Below are positions 55,828 to 64,000 of a DNA stretch of 64,000 nucleotides, piece by piece. Positions within the stretch are counted from its first letter, which is position 1. Each line of letters opens with the position of its first letter. The notes under the pieces were generated by a model. The model saw only the letters and a list, made by a program, of their open reading frames with translations, did no database searches and was not told where the DNA came from. Origin of the DNA: Helicobacter didelphidarum (GTDB taxonomy: Bacteria > Campylobacterota > Campylobacteria > Campylobacterales > Helicobacteraceae); contig NZ_NXLQ01000002.1 of the NCBI RefSeq assembly GCF_003364195.1, forward strand, positions 1 to 64,000, read 5' to 3'. The translations under genes were made by a program, and so were the position numbers.

Positions 55828-57471
55828 ATGCTTACAAAAATAAAAAAATCAAAAGGAATGAGAATCTTTTGGGAACAAGGATTTTGCAAGGGTATAAAAT
55901 ACCATATCAATAGAGGTATCAAATCAGTGAATAAAAGGATGTATCACATTAAAATATATAGAAATATTATAAATCATCTTTTTCCTTTCTTGATCCTTAA
56001 CCGAAAAGATTATGAAACTTTTTTACTCTTGCGAATGAAATTTAAAGAAAATTATGAAAATATAATTTACACAGATCTTTTCTTTTTTATGAAGAATCTC
56101 AATGCCCATATTGCATGGGTTACTTCGGATAAATTTCAACAAGAATATGGGGATTTTTTATCATTGTGCAGTCAAGAAAATATCAATTCTCCTGTAAATA
56201 CTATCCACTTTACCCCCCCCCCCCCCATTATATCTCAAAATAAAAATGTAGATTCTAAAACACAAGATAGCCTAGATTCCTACTTACTAAATCAAAATAT
56301 TGCTCCCTATCCACCGCTCTTAAATCCAAAAGAGATTGATTATGAGAGGATTAATCCTGAAATAGCATGGGAGATCAATCTTCCACTCAAAGATGAATAT
56401 CTTTTTTATTTTCGCTCACAAGCCGTTTCCGCTCATGATGCTGTTCTTGATATGTTTCGATCATGTGGTATTGAAAGTGCAATGCACCATAACTTTAGTA
56501 TAAAAGATTTTTTTGTGCAAAATTTTAAGCTTATACAAAATAAAGATATAGCTTCACAAAATAAATTGGTCTTTTATATCTTATATCATAATTTATTATC
56601 GGTTGATAAAATACAGAATGTACAAAAGTTTTTTTCTCTAACATATCATAAACATAAAAAAGTAATTTATCTAGTAAGAGACCCTATTGCAAGAATGAGA
56701 TCACTAATTAATGATAGCTGGAGTAAGGGACTCCTTAAGATTTCCCTAGAATGTAGTATCATAGAAGCTTTAAAGGATGGTATAAAATATGGTGGTTGGG
56801 GTAGAGAATTTAACTTTATGTCAAAAATTGATAATCTTGGTTTTCCTCATTATGCAATGGATTCTTTAGTGCAAATGATGGATTACAATGCCAATATACA
56901 TTATTTAGATTTTGAAGAAATATTACCAAAAAATGCTTTCTCTACTTTTGAAAAATTATCCAAAAAATTTCATTTTGATCCCCCATGTCATGAAACTTTT
57001 CCAAATAGTGTTAAACATGATACACAGCTTAAAAAAATTTTACCTATAGAACTTGTAGTTAATGAAAAAATAAAAATTCTTATTTATACAACTTACTATC
57101 AAGATGATCAAATCAATATAACAAATCTTTTACTTGAAAATTGTGAATATGAAAATTTAGGATGCTTTGTAGAGAATGAAAGTATATATGAAACAATAAT
57201 AAACAACAAAGAATTGTTAATACAACTAAAAGAATATTTTAAAGTATTTATGCAACATTTTAAAAAGAAAGTTGAAATCGAGAAGGATAGAGATATAAAT
57301 GAGCGAGATATACTTCAATATTTACAACAAAATCCAGATACTAGGAAAAAAGTCAAAGAAATGTATGATAAAGAACTCGTGCATATTAAGACACATCGTC
57401 CAGACATCGTCGCTTCGTGGAAATATTATCAAGAGTTTGAGAAAATCTGCACAGAGGAGGGGATAGGATAG
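55828..57471 (+). CDS. DUF2972-like, sulfotransferase-like surface-modification transferase (phase-variable)
   Basis: A 547-residue protein. The block YPPLLNPKEIDYERINPEIA followed by NLPLKDEYLF is typical of DUF2972, a family that, from memory, includes phase-variable putative sugar or phosphoramidate transferases of Campylobacter such as Cj1421/Cj1422. The motif YLVRDPIARMRS (RDP at residues 284-286) resembles the 3'-phosphate-binding site of PAPS-dependent sulfotransferases. A run of 14 C falls at codons 129-133, near the start of the conserved part; the frame is open now. ATG 55828 follows AAGG six bases upstream. Context (a MeOPN cluster 300 bases away) makes it a candidate MeOPN transferase. 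Confidence 0.72.
   Translation: MLTKIKKSKGMRIFWEQGFCKGIKYHINRGIKSVNKRMYHIKIYRNIINHLFPFLILNRKDYETFLLLRMKFKENYENIIYTDLFFFMKNLNAHIAWVTSDKFQQEYGDFLSLCSQENINSPVNTIHFTPPPPIISQNKNVDSKTQDSLDSYLLNQNIAPYPPLLNPKEIDYERINPEIAWEINLPLKDEYLFYFRSQAVSAHDAVLDMFRSCGIESAMHHNFSIKDFFVQNFKLIQNKDIASQNKLVFYILYHNLLSVDKIQNVQKFFSLTYHKHKKVIYLVRDPIARMRSLINDSWSKGLLKISLECSIIEALKDGIKYGGWGREFNFMSKIDNLGFPHYAMDSLVQMMDYNANIHYLDFEEILPKNAFSTFEKLSKKFHFDPPCHETFPNSVKHDTQLKKILPIELVVNEKIKILIYTTYYQDDQINITNLLLENCEYENLGCFVENESIYETIINNKELLIQLKEYFKVFMQHFKKKVEIEKDRDINERDILQYLQQNPDTRKKVKEMYDKELVHIKTHRPDIVASWKYYQEFEKICTEEGIG
56213..56226 (+). repeat. C14 homopolymer tract
   Basis: Fourteen consecutive C inside the DUF2972-like gene, encoding four prolines. 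Length change would shift the frame, so the transferase is probably phase-variable. The current length leaves the frame open. Confidence 0.9.
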
Positions 57472-57568
57472 GATTATTTCTCAAGGTATTGTGGGTGGAT
57501 TCTATGCGTTGTATCGTGATGGCAAACACTTTGTGAATCTAGTAATTCATTATTGTGAGCTTCATTGA
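57467..57568 (+). pseudogene. Short out-of-frame gene remnant
   Basis: Immediately after the transferase stop, another frame is open for about 33 codons without a start, reading QGIVGGFYALYRDGKHFVNL and ending at 57568. It reads like protein but has no start codon. It could be a displaced 3' end or a remnant of a lost neighbour. Confidence 0.3.
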
Positions 57569-57597
57569 GAGGTGTGGCAATCCACTTTACAATATTC

Positions 57598-57687
57598 GTC
57601 ATACTGAAGCGAAGCTGAAGTATCTATCAAGATAGATCTAGGAAATTTCAAGATATAGATACTTCAGGTTAAAGTCCTTAGTATGAC
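57598..57687 (+). repeat. 90-base imperfect inverted repeat
   Basis: The ends (GTCATACT...GAAGTATCT and AGATACTTC...AGTATGAC) are complementary, and a nested hairpin ATCTATC-AA-GATAGAT sits inside. It lies in the spacer before the methyltransferase genes. It could be a mobile palindromic element, a terminator-like structure, or a regulatory RNA fold. Confidence 0.65.
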
Positions 57688-57747
57688 ACTTTGCTTTATT
57701 GCTTCACAGAGAGTAAAAGCAAAAACTTTAATCGAAAAGGAAAAACA

Positions 57748-58567
57748 ATGAAACAAGGTAATTTTACAGAAATCGCAAAACATTATCACAATCGTCCTGC
57801 ATATAGCCCAATGTTATTGCAAAAGCTTATTGCATGTATCAATGACAATCATAAGTCATTAAAGGATTTGAAAGTGGTTGAAGTTGGTGCAGGGACAGGA
57901 AAGCTAACCAAAATGCTAAGTGATGATTTTGGATTAAATGTCATAGCAGTTGAGCCAAATGATGCAATGAGGGCAGAGGGCAGGAAATACACAAAAGATT
58001 CTAACATAGTATGGAAAAATGGTAGTGGAGAAAACACGGGAGTAGAATCTAACTATGCAGATTGGGTAATTATGGCAAGTTCATTTCATTGGACAGATCC
58101 AACCAAATCATTGCCCGAATTTTCTAGAATCTTAAGTAATGAAGCTTCTCACACATCTCCCACAACAACATATACGGGGGGGGGGGGGGAAAGCCTCCTA
58201 CTTCACTGCAATATGGAATCCGCGTCATATAGTTGATGGTTCGATATTTTATGAGATTGAAGAAGAGATTAAGAATATTGTTCCAGAGCTTAATCGTGTG
58301 AGTAGTGGTGTGCAAAATACAAAGAAATGGGAGGAAATTCTCATTTCAACAGGACATTTTAGAGATTGTGTATTTATGGAATGCGATTATATCGAGGTGA
58401 TGAGTAAGGAACGATACCTTGGTGCGTGGCATTCTGTAAATGATATACAAGCACAAGCAGGAAGCAGATGGCAAAAAATCCTTGCGATGATAGAATCTAA
58501 AATTGGGCATTTACAAAGTATAGAAATTCCCTACAAGATTCGTGCATGGAGTGTGCGAAAAGCGTAA
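57748..58567 (+). CDS. Phase-variable SAM methyltransferase, OFF (Cj1419/Cj1420-like)
   Basis: The 5' half from ATG 57748 encodes KVVEVGAGTGKLTKML (SAM motif I) and VEPNDAMRAEGRK, then WVIMASSFHWTDP. At the G14 run it shifts out of frame and stops at 58236. The 3' half is open in the next frame up to 58567 (SYFTAIWNPRHIV and a C-terminus ending RAWSVRKA). With 13 G the two halves join into one 272-residue protein, so the gene is OFF here and would be ON after loss of one G. Sister of the following gene. In C. jejuni this pair (Cj1419, Cj1420) methylates the phosphoramidate group, from established work. Confidence 0.8.
58176..58189 (+). repeat. G14 homopolymer tract (OFF state)
   Basis: Fourteen G inside the first methyltransferase. 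The upstream frame and the downstream frame differ by one position, so 13 G (or 16) gives a continuous protein. Confidence 0.9.
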
Positions 58568-58619
58568 GTTTTTAAGCCTTTTGTGTATGCTTGTTGCATT
58601 TTATGAAAGGCTTAAAAAT

Positions 58620-59393
58620 ATGGAAAAAATAGTAGAACAAGTATGGGATTATACAAAACATGCAAAATTTTATAGTTATCGACCAAATTATGCACCAAAG
58701 AGTATCGATATGCTAACTTTTTTAGCAAAAAATAGTAGTCATCAGGACAGAGTTCGTGTTGCAGATATTGGTGCAGGAAGTGGCAATCTAAGCATTATGC
58801 TCCTAGATCGTGGTTGCGAAGTCGTGGCTGTCGAGCCAAACGACGCTATGCGTGAGATAGGTATCGAGTGCACCAAAGGAGAAAAAATAGAATGGGTTCG
58901 TGCCACAGGGATAGATTCTACACTGAAAAGTGAGGATTTTAATTATGTAACTTTTGGGAGTAGCTTTAATGTAATGGATAGAAATTTTGCTATGCAAGAA
59001 GCACATAGACTTTTGAAAAAAGATTGCTATTTTTCATGTATGTGGAATCATAGGGATTTGGACGACCCAATCCAGAAGTGTGCCGAAGAAGCAATAATCC
59101 GCTTCATTCCACACTATGATAGAGGTGTGAGGCGAGAGGACCAAAGAGGGGTAATAGAATCTCGCAAAGATTTGTTTGATAATATTATCTATCTTGAGGA
59201 GGATTTTTATTTTCATCAAACACTTGAAAATTATCTTAACGCATGGAAAAGTGTGAAAAACCCCTATTGGGACCTGGAAACTCAAGAGGGTAATGAATTG
59301 TTTGAAAATATTAGCAATGCAATGCGGAAAGTCTTACCAAACGAGTTTGGCATAAAATATACGACGCGTTGTTGGAGTGCAAAAAAGATTTAA
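58620..59393 (+). CDS. SAM-dependent methyltransferase (Cj1419/Cj1420-like)
   Basis: A 257-residue class I methyltransferase. Motif I is VADIGAGSGNLSIML, then VEPNDAMREIGIE, FNYVTFGSSFNVMD and LLKKDCYFSCMWNHRD. It is a clear paralogue of the preceding gene (same motif spacing and shared VEPNDAMR). ATG 58620 is used; an earlier in-frame start overlaps the preceding gene. It has no homopolymer tract, so it should be expressed. Likely acts on the phosphoramidate or an activated precursor. Confidence 0.82.
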   Translation: MEKIVEQVWDYTKHAKFYSYRPNYAPKSIDMLTFLAKNSSHQDRVRVADIGAGSGNLSIMLLDRGCEVVAVEPNDAMREIGIECTKGEKIEWVRATGIDSTLKSEDFNYVTFGSSFNVMDRNFAMQEAHRLLKKDCYFSCMWNHRDLDDPIQKCAEEAIIRFIPHYDRGVRREDQRGVIESRKDLFDNIIYLEEDFYFHQTLENYLNAWKSVKNPYWDLETQEGNELFENISNAMRKVLPNEFGIKYTTRCWSAKKI

Positions 59394-59414
59394 ATCAAAA
59401 GATAGAGAGAGAAT

Positions 59415-61745
59415 ATGGAACAATTAAGTTTTCAAAGTAAAGCACAGAATCTTGCTCAACTGAGAGGAAGACTAAAAAGTGCAAAAGTGCTTGAGCTTTG
59501 CATTGTGAAAAAAAATGAGCTTGATTTCAACATAGATACTATCATTACGCAAATTTTAAACTTGAATGCGACTTCTTTCATCGTGCGTAGTTCCTCTCTT
59601 AACGAAGATTCTATCACGCAATCAAATGCAGGGGCATTCCTTAGTCTCTTTAATATAAAAAGAGAACCTGAAGCAATTACTTCAGCATTATTAGAAGTTG
59701 CACAATCTTTGCCAAACGATAATGATGAGATTCTAATCCAGCCATATTTGGAGAATATCACGCTTTGTGGTGTTGCCTTTAGTGTGGATAAGGATAATTT
59801 TTCACCATATTACTGCATCGAGTGCGATGCGAGTGGTTCAAATAATGCAATAACTGATGGAAGTGCTAAGAATAAAATTAGCTATTTTTCACATAGAAAT
59901 TATGAGGCAGATCATAGCGATGAACATTTTGCAAAAATTATTGCATTAGTAAAAGAGCTAGAGATTCTTTTTGACTATACTTTCCTGGATGTTGAATTTG
60001 CTTTTACTAAAGTTGATAATACTTTAGAATTATATTGTCTGCAAGTGCGACCTTTAGTAAGAGGCAACATTAATTTATTCCATTCTCTTCCATATGAGGC
60101 ACTTTATAGATTTAATAAACGTTTTGATAGCTTTTGTAAAAAGACTCCAAATATCTTAGGTAATAGGACTATTTTTGGCGTAATGCCTGATTGGAATCCT
60201 GCTGAAATCATTGGACTTCGCCCTAAACGATTGGCTTTGAGTTTATATAAAGAAATTATCACTGATAATATCTGGGCATATCAAAGAGATAATTATGGAT
60301 ACAAAAGTATGCACTCCCACCCGCTTATGCATTCATTTCTTGGGATACCTTATATCGATGTACGCGTGTCATTTAACTCATTTATTCCAAAAAATCTTAA
60401 CAATATGATTGCTGAAAAGCTCGTGAATTACTATCTCAATAGGCTAATAAAACACCCTGAATTTCACGATAAAGTTGAGTTTGAAATTGTGTTTTCATGC
60501 TATGATTTTACCATGCCAAGTAAGCTTAATCGCCTACTAGATTCTGGTTTTAATGCTAATGAAATAAAACGTATTGAATATTCTTTGCTTGAGCTTACAA
60601 ATTCAATTATCAATGCAGAAAATGGCTATTATACAAGAGATTTAAAAAAGGTAGAAAAGCTAAAAGAATCTTATGAAAAGATTTTGCACTCTAATTACTC
60701 GCTCATTGATAAAATATATTGGAGTTTGCAAGAGTGTAAAAGGCTTGGGACTTTGCCATTTGCAGGAATCGCAAGAGCTGGATTTATTGCAATGCTTATG
60801 CTGAACTCTTTGGTTAAAATTGGATTCTTCAGCAAAGGAGAAAGGCAAAACTTTCTCAATTCATTAAATACTATTAGCAAACATTTAAGTTATGCGACAA
60901 CAAATCTTACCGCGGAAAATAAAAATAAATTTTTAAAGCAATACGGACATCTACGTGCGGGAAGTTATGATATATTATCGCCCAGATATGATGAGGACTT
61001 TGAAGCATATTTTAGTCTTAATTCCACACATAGTCCATCACAGGCATGTAATTTTGCCTTAAGCGATGACAAAATGGCACAGCTAGATTTACTCCTTGAA
61101 GAACATGGATTGCATATCAATTCTAAGCAATTTTTAGAGTTTTTGAAAATTGCTATTGAGGGCAGGGAATATGCTAAATTTGAATTTAGCAAACTACTTT
61201 CTTATACGCTTGTGTTAATCGGTGAGTTGGGTGTGCATTATGGAATCTCCAAAGAAGATATGGCACATTTAGATATTAGCGACATTCTCTCACTTTATTC
61301 TACACTATATTCAAAAAGCCCAAAGCAAAAGTTACTTGATGAGATAGCACGACATAAAGAAGAATATGCACTTACTCTTGCTATAAAACTCCCTGCTCTT
61401 ATTAGCGATAGAAGTCAAATTTTTGCTTTTAAAAGCGAACAAATTATGCCAAATTTTATCACACAAAAGAGTGTTAAGGCACAGATTGCACAAAAAGATG
61501 ATGAAATTTTAAAAAATAAAATTGTATTAATCTATGCTGCTGACCCAGGATATGACTATCTTTTTAGTAAAGGTATTGCGGGATTTATTACTTGCTATGG
61601 AGGAGCAAATTCACATATGGCAATCCGTGCTTCTGAACTAGAACTTCCTGCTGTAATCGGTGTAGGTGAAGAGAATTTTAAAAAATATTGCAAGGCAAAA
61701 TACCTCCACATAGATTGTGAAAGCGAACAAATAATATGTTTTTAG
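59415..61745 (+). CDS. L-glutamine kinase (Cj1418-like)
   Basis: A 776-residue protein related to PEP synthase/PPDK. The N-terminal ATP-grasp-like part has [11 protein letters not shown] and [11 protein letters not shown] (about residues 55-80) and [11 protein letters not shown], and the C-terminus has the swivelling histidine domain [22 protein letters not shown] with His734. In C. jejuni Cj1418 phosphorylates the amide nitrogen of glutamine from ATP, the first step of MeOPN synthesis (established). Length, order and neighbours match. It overlaps the next gene by ten bases. Confidence 0.85.
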   Translation: MEQLSFQSKAQNLAQLRGRLKSAKVLELCIVKKNELDFNIDTIITQILNLNATSFIVRSSSLNEDSITQSNAGAFLSLFNIKREPEAITSALLEVAQSLPNDNDEILIQPYLENITLCGVAFSVDKDNFSPYYCIECDASGSNNAITDGSAKNKISYFSHRNYEADHSDEHFAKIIALVKELEILFDYTFLDVEFAFTKVDNTLELYCLQVRPLVRGNINLFHSLPYEALYRFNKRFDSFCKKTPNILGNRTIFGVMPDWNPAEIIGLRPKRLALSLYKEIITDNIWAYQRDNYGYKSMHSHPLMHSFLGIPYIDVRVSFNSFIPKNLNNMIAEKLVNYYLNRLIKHPEFHDKVEFEIVFSCYDFTMPSKLNRLLDSGFNANEIKRIEYSLLELTNSIINAENGYYTRDLKKVEKLKESYEKILHSNYSLIDKIYWSLQECKRLGTLPFAGIARAGFIAMLMLNSLVKIGFFSKGERQNFLNSLNTISKHLSYATTNLTAENKNKFLKQYGHLRAGSYDILSPRYDEDFEAYFSLNSTHSPSQACNFALSDDKMAQLDLLLEEHGLHINSKQFLEFLKIAIEGREYAKFEFSKLLSYTLVLIGELGVHYGISKEDMAHLDISDILSLYSTLYSKSPKQKLLDEIARHKEEYALTLAIKLPALISDRSQIFAFKSEQIMPNFITQKSVKAQIAQKDDEILKNKIVLIYAADPGYDYLFSKGIAGFITCYGGANSHMAIRASELELPAVIGVGEENFKKYCKAKYLHIDCESEQIICF

Positions 61746-62416
61746 AATCTGAAAAAAAATTTATTGCCATCACTCAAAGACTTGATAATACAAACACCTA
61801 TAATGAGGAACGGGAAGTATTGAGCACAGATTGGGGTATATTTTTTAGAGAATATTTAAGTGATTTTCTTATGCTTCCATTGAGTTATGCTTGTGATATT
61901 ACAGAGTATCTTCCTAACATTAGCGGGGTAATTTTTAGTGGTGGGAATGATTTATCTCTCTTTAGCGATAATCCACTCTCACAAAAAAGAGATAAATTTG
62001 AACAAGAACTTATAGAATCTTGTATGAGAGATTCTATCCCTATACTAGGGATTTGCAGAGGAGCACAAATGATAGGAAGTTATTTTGGCTCACAACTTAC
62101 ACATTGCATGAATCACACAAAGCCACATGTTGTATTCCAAAATAGTATGACTAAAGATTCTAATAAACGAGATTCTACACACTCTACCATACCAAAAAAG
62201 ACAAGCTTTATGGTAAATTCCTTCCATAACTATGGTATAAAGAAATTAGGAGATGCACTTATTGGACTTGCAACAAGTCATGATGGGTTCATAGAGGCAT
62301 TTAAACACAAAAAGTATCCTCTATTTGGGATTATGTGGCATATCGAGCGAAAGGGAGGTTTAGAAAATACAGAAATTTTTGATAATTTCCTCACAAATAT
62401 AAAGGAGAAAAAATGA
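61736..62416 (+). CDS. Gamma-glutamyl-CDP-amidate hydrolase (Cj1417-like)
   Basis: A class I glutamine-amidotransferase-type hydrolase of 226 residues. The nucleophile is Cys107 in LGICRGAQM, and the catalytic His202 and Glu204 are in [17 protein letters not shown] near residue 68 is the oxyanion region. In C. jejuni Cj1417 releases glutamate from gamma-glutamyl-CDP-amidate to leave CDP-amidate (established). The ATG at 61736 lies inside the end of the kinase gene. Confidence 0.85.
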   Translation: MFLESEKKFIAITQRLDNTNTYNEEREVLSTDWGIFFREYLSDFLMLPLSYACDITEYLPNISGVIFSGGNDLSLFSDNPLSQKRDKFEQELIESCMRDSIPILGICRGAQMIGSYFGSQLTHCMNHTKPHVVFQNSMTKDSNKRDSTHSTIPKKTSFMVNSFHNYGIKKLGDALIGLATSHDGFIEAFKHKKYPLFGIMWHIERKGGLENTEIFDNFLTNIKEKK

Positions 62417-63177
62417 GAGCACTTATCCTTGCAGCAGGTTTTGGTTCACGACTTATGCCACTCACAAAAGATATGCCAAAATGTATGGTAGTATATCAAG
62501 GTAGAAAGATTATTGATTATATTCTAATAGCATTGGAAGAAAATGATATAAAGGAAATCAGCATTGTTGGTGGATATAAGATTGATGTGCTAAAAGAGTA
62601 TCTAAAAGGTAAAACAAATCTCACATTTTATGAAAACAAGATTTATGAGAAAAGTAATATGCTTTACACACTTTTTTGTGCAAAAGAATTTTTGCGTGAA
62701 TGCGTAAGAGATAAAAAGGATTTACTTATATCATATGCAGATATTGTATATTTTAAAGAAAGTGTAGAAAAATTAAAAAATTGTGGCTATGATTTGGGTA
62801 TTATTGTTGATAGGAGATGGAAAGAACTGTGGGAAAGACGATTTAGTAACCCATTAAGTGATGCGGAAACACTTAAACTACATGGAAATACCATTATTGA
62901 ACTTGGGAAAAAACCAAAGAGTTATAATGAGATAGAGGGACAATATATCGGGCTTTTTAAAATATCATCTGAATTTCTCTCTAAAGTAATTGATTTTTAT
63001 GAAAATCTTAGTTGTGATATACTCTATGATGGCAAGGATTTTCAAAATATGTATATGACCAGTTTTTTGCAACTTTTAATTGAAAGATTCAATAATGCGA
63101 CTATGGTAGAAATTTTCGGGAATTGGTGTGAGATAGATTTCAAAAGTGATTTAGATGTAGAATATATAAAGGGATAA
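62413..63177 (+). CDS. CTP:phosphoglutamine cytidylyltransferase (Cj1416-like)
   Basis: A 254-residue nucleotidyltransferase. The motif LILAAGFGSRLMPLTKDMPK (residues 4-23) is the nucleotide-binding loop, with a second acidic segment around residues 105-115. In C. jejuni Cj1416 joins CTP and phosphoglutamine to make gamma-glutamyl-CDP-amidate (established). It overlaps the preceding gene by four bases (ATGA). Confidence 0.85.
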   Translation: MRALILAAGFGSRLMPLTKDMPKCMVVYQGRKIIDYILIALEENDIKEISIVGGYKIDVLKEYLKGKTNLTFYENKIYEKSNMLYTLFCAKEFLRECVRDKKDLLISYADIVYFKESVEKLKNCGYDLGIIVDRRWKELWERRFSNPLSDAETLKLHGNTIIELGKKPKSYNEIEGQYIGLFKISSEFLSKVIDFYENLSCDILYDGKDFQNMYMTSFLQLLIERFNNATMVEIFGNWCEIDFKSDLDVEYIKG

Positions 63178-63178
63178 A

Positions 63179-63676
63179 ATGCAAGGATTAATCTTTATCA
63201 CAGGACTTAGTGGGAGTGGGAAAAGCACACTTTCGTATGCACTTATAGAGAGATTATATAAGAATCTTGGTATCAAAGCAATTTTGCTTGATGGTGATTC
63301 TTTGCGTGAATGCGTGGGGAACACGGATTATAGTAAAGAAGGCAGAGAAAGAATGTCAATGTATTATATGAAAACAGCACAAATGCTTGTAAATCAAGGA
63401 TTTATCGTTGTGCTTGCAAGTATATCTATGTTCGAAAATACTCGTCAATTTGGAAGGCACAATATCCCTAATTATCTTGAAATATACTTGGAAGTTTCAA
63501 AAGAGATTCTCGCTTCTCGCGATAGCAAGGGTTTATACAAAAATAATGAAGCAAATATTGCAGGAATAAATCAAAATATAGAGTTACCTACTTCAAGTGA
63601 TATTGTGCTAAAAGATAAATTTGATAGGGAGAATGTACTTAAGATAATTCTTGCAAAAATTAAGAAATTTAAATAG
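63179..63676 (+). CDS. Cytidine diphosphoramidate kinase, APS-kinase fold (Cj1415-like)
   Basis: A 165-residue P-loop kinase resembling APS kinase (CysC). GLSGSGKST is at residues 9-17, followed by LLDGDSLRECVG and the lid-like RERMSMYYMKTAQML. In C. jejuni Cj1415 phosphorylates the 3'-OH of CDP-amidate (established). A sulfate-activation role is unlikely here because no sulfurylase gene is adjacent and the flanking genes match the MeOPN set. Confidence 0.82.
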   Translation: MQGLIFITGLSGSGKSTLSYALIERLYKNLGIKAILLDGDSLRECVGNTDYSKEGRERMSMYYMKTAQMLVNQGFIVVLASISMFENTRQFGRHNIPNYLEIYLEVSKEILASRDSKGLYKNNEANIAGINQNIELPTSSDIVLKDKFDRENVLKIILAKIKKFK

Positions 63677-63699
63677 AAAGGAATTATAAAGGCAACACA

Positions 63700-64000
63700 A
63701 TGATATATAATCAATTTAAAAATATGCTCTATGAGGTGCTCTCTATTGCTATTAATGCAGGAAGAATTATTATGCGTCTTTATGGACAAAGTGATTTTAG
63801 CACTAAAGATGATAATAGCCCACTCACACAAGCGGATTTAGAATCTCACACATTCATCATACGCGAATTAAGCAAGCACTATCCGTACAAAATATGTTCC
63901 GAAGAAGCAACACTAACACATAATGAACGTAAAGATTTAGAGTATTACTGGCTTATTGACCCACTTGATGGGACGAAAGATTTTCTTGCACAAAATGGTA
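63700..64000 (+). CDS. CysQ-like 3'(2'),5'-bisphosphate nucleotidase (partial)
   Basis: Open to the window edge (100 codons visible). The EEAT metal-binding segment near residue 74 and YWLIDPLDGTKDF at about 88-100 are the inositol-monophosphatase superfamily motifs that bind two or three magnesium ions. CysQ-type members hydrolyse PAP. Here a 3'-phosphonucleotide released by a MeOPN or sulfo transferase is a plausible substrate. It follows the CDP-amidate kinase by 23 bases; its C-terminus is outside the window. Confidence 0.78.
   Translation, partial: MIYNQFKNMLYEVLSIAINAGRIIMRLYGQSDFSTKDDNSPLTQADLESHTFIIRELSKHYPYKICSEEATLTHNERKDLEYYWLIDPLDGTKDFLAQNG

Noticed and set aside
1-64000. CRISPR arrays, rRNA genes, insertion sequences and prophage genes
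   Set aside because: No regularly spaced direct repeats, rRNA-like sequence, transposase or phage structural genes were found.

Overview
The window comes from a low-GC epsilonproteobacterium, almost certainly a Helicobacter of the enterohepatic type rather than H. pylori. Evidence: a fliN-fliO-tonB block in H. pylori-like order, a prmA-ftsH pair, a single LolC/E-like permease, a short ComEC without a nuclease domain, extended -10 promoters (TGN-TATAAT) without clear -35 boxes, homopolymeric G/C tracts inside surface-related genes, and a DUF2972-type protein, a family I know mainly from Campylobacter and Helicobacter. Histidine biosynthesis genes (hisC, hisA, hisD), which H. pylori lacks, are present and scattered. 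I made no database search; every family assignment is from reading the translated sequence.

Layout. 0-8.5 kb: a radical SAM protein with a G12 tract, then ftsH, prmA (with an unusual internal insertion), a MATE exporter and comEC. 8.7-18.1 kb: a TehA/TDT transporter, purM, an RRM protein, an outer-membrane protein, the lgt - small membrane ORF - nadD - rsfS run, and fliN-fliO-tonB. 18.4-22.9 kb: surface and lipoprotein genes, including a BspA/DUF285 repeat protein and a membrane protein with an (AT)n microsatellite followed by degenerate remnants. 22.9-34.3 kb: core genes gltA, tRNA-Asn, rmuC, a lolC/E-like permease, feoA, then hisC-fliF-fliG-fliH-hisA and cheY. 34.7-42.1 kb: an accessory region with a TIGR04076-like protein, an ANT(6)-like adenylyltransferase, a DUF3298-like lipoprotein, a YkgJ-like cysteine-cluster protein, an unrecognised four-gene operon built around a degenerate GTPase, and a frameshifted MORN lipoprotein. 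42.1-55.7 kb: a Tam-like methyltransferase, YceI, hisD, an antiporter, MalY/PatB, murG, small lipoproteins and two ABC permeases.

55.8-64 kb holds the most striking system: a nearly complete equivalent of the Campylobacter jejuni O-methyl phosphoramidate (MeOPN) capsule-modification pathway. In order these are a DUF2972/transferase-like protein carrying a C14 tract, two related methyltransferases (Cj1419/Cj1420-like; the first is interrupted at a G14 tract and is OFF in this sequence), an L-glutamine kinase (Cj1418-like), a gamma-glutamyl-CDP-amidate hydrolase (Cj1417-like), a CTP:phosphoglutamine cytidylyltransferase (Cj1416-like), a CDP-amidate kinase of the APS-kinase fold (Cj1415-like), and a CysQ-like 3'-nucleotidase cut by the window edge. 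Read as a pathway, they convert glutamine, ATP and CTP to an activated 3'-phospho-CDP-amidate, methylate the phosphoramidate and transfer it to a surface glycan. Two homopolymer tracts would switch steps on and off. The CysQ-like gene suggests recycling of the 3'-phosphonucleotide leaving group, as CysQ does for PAP in sulfation.
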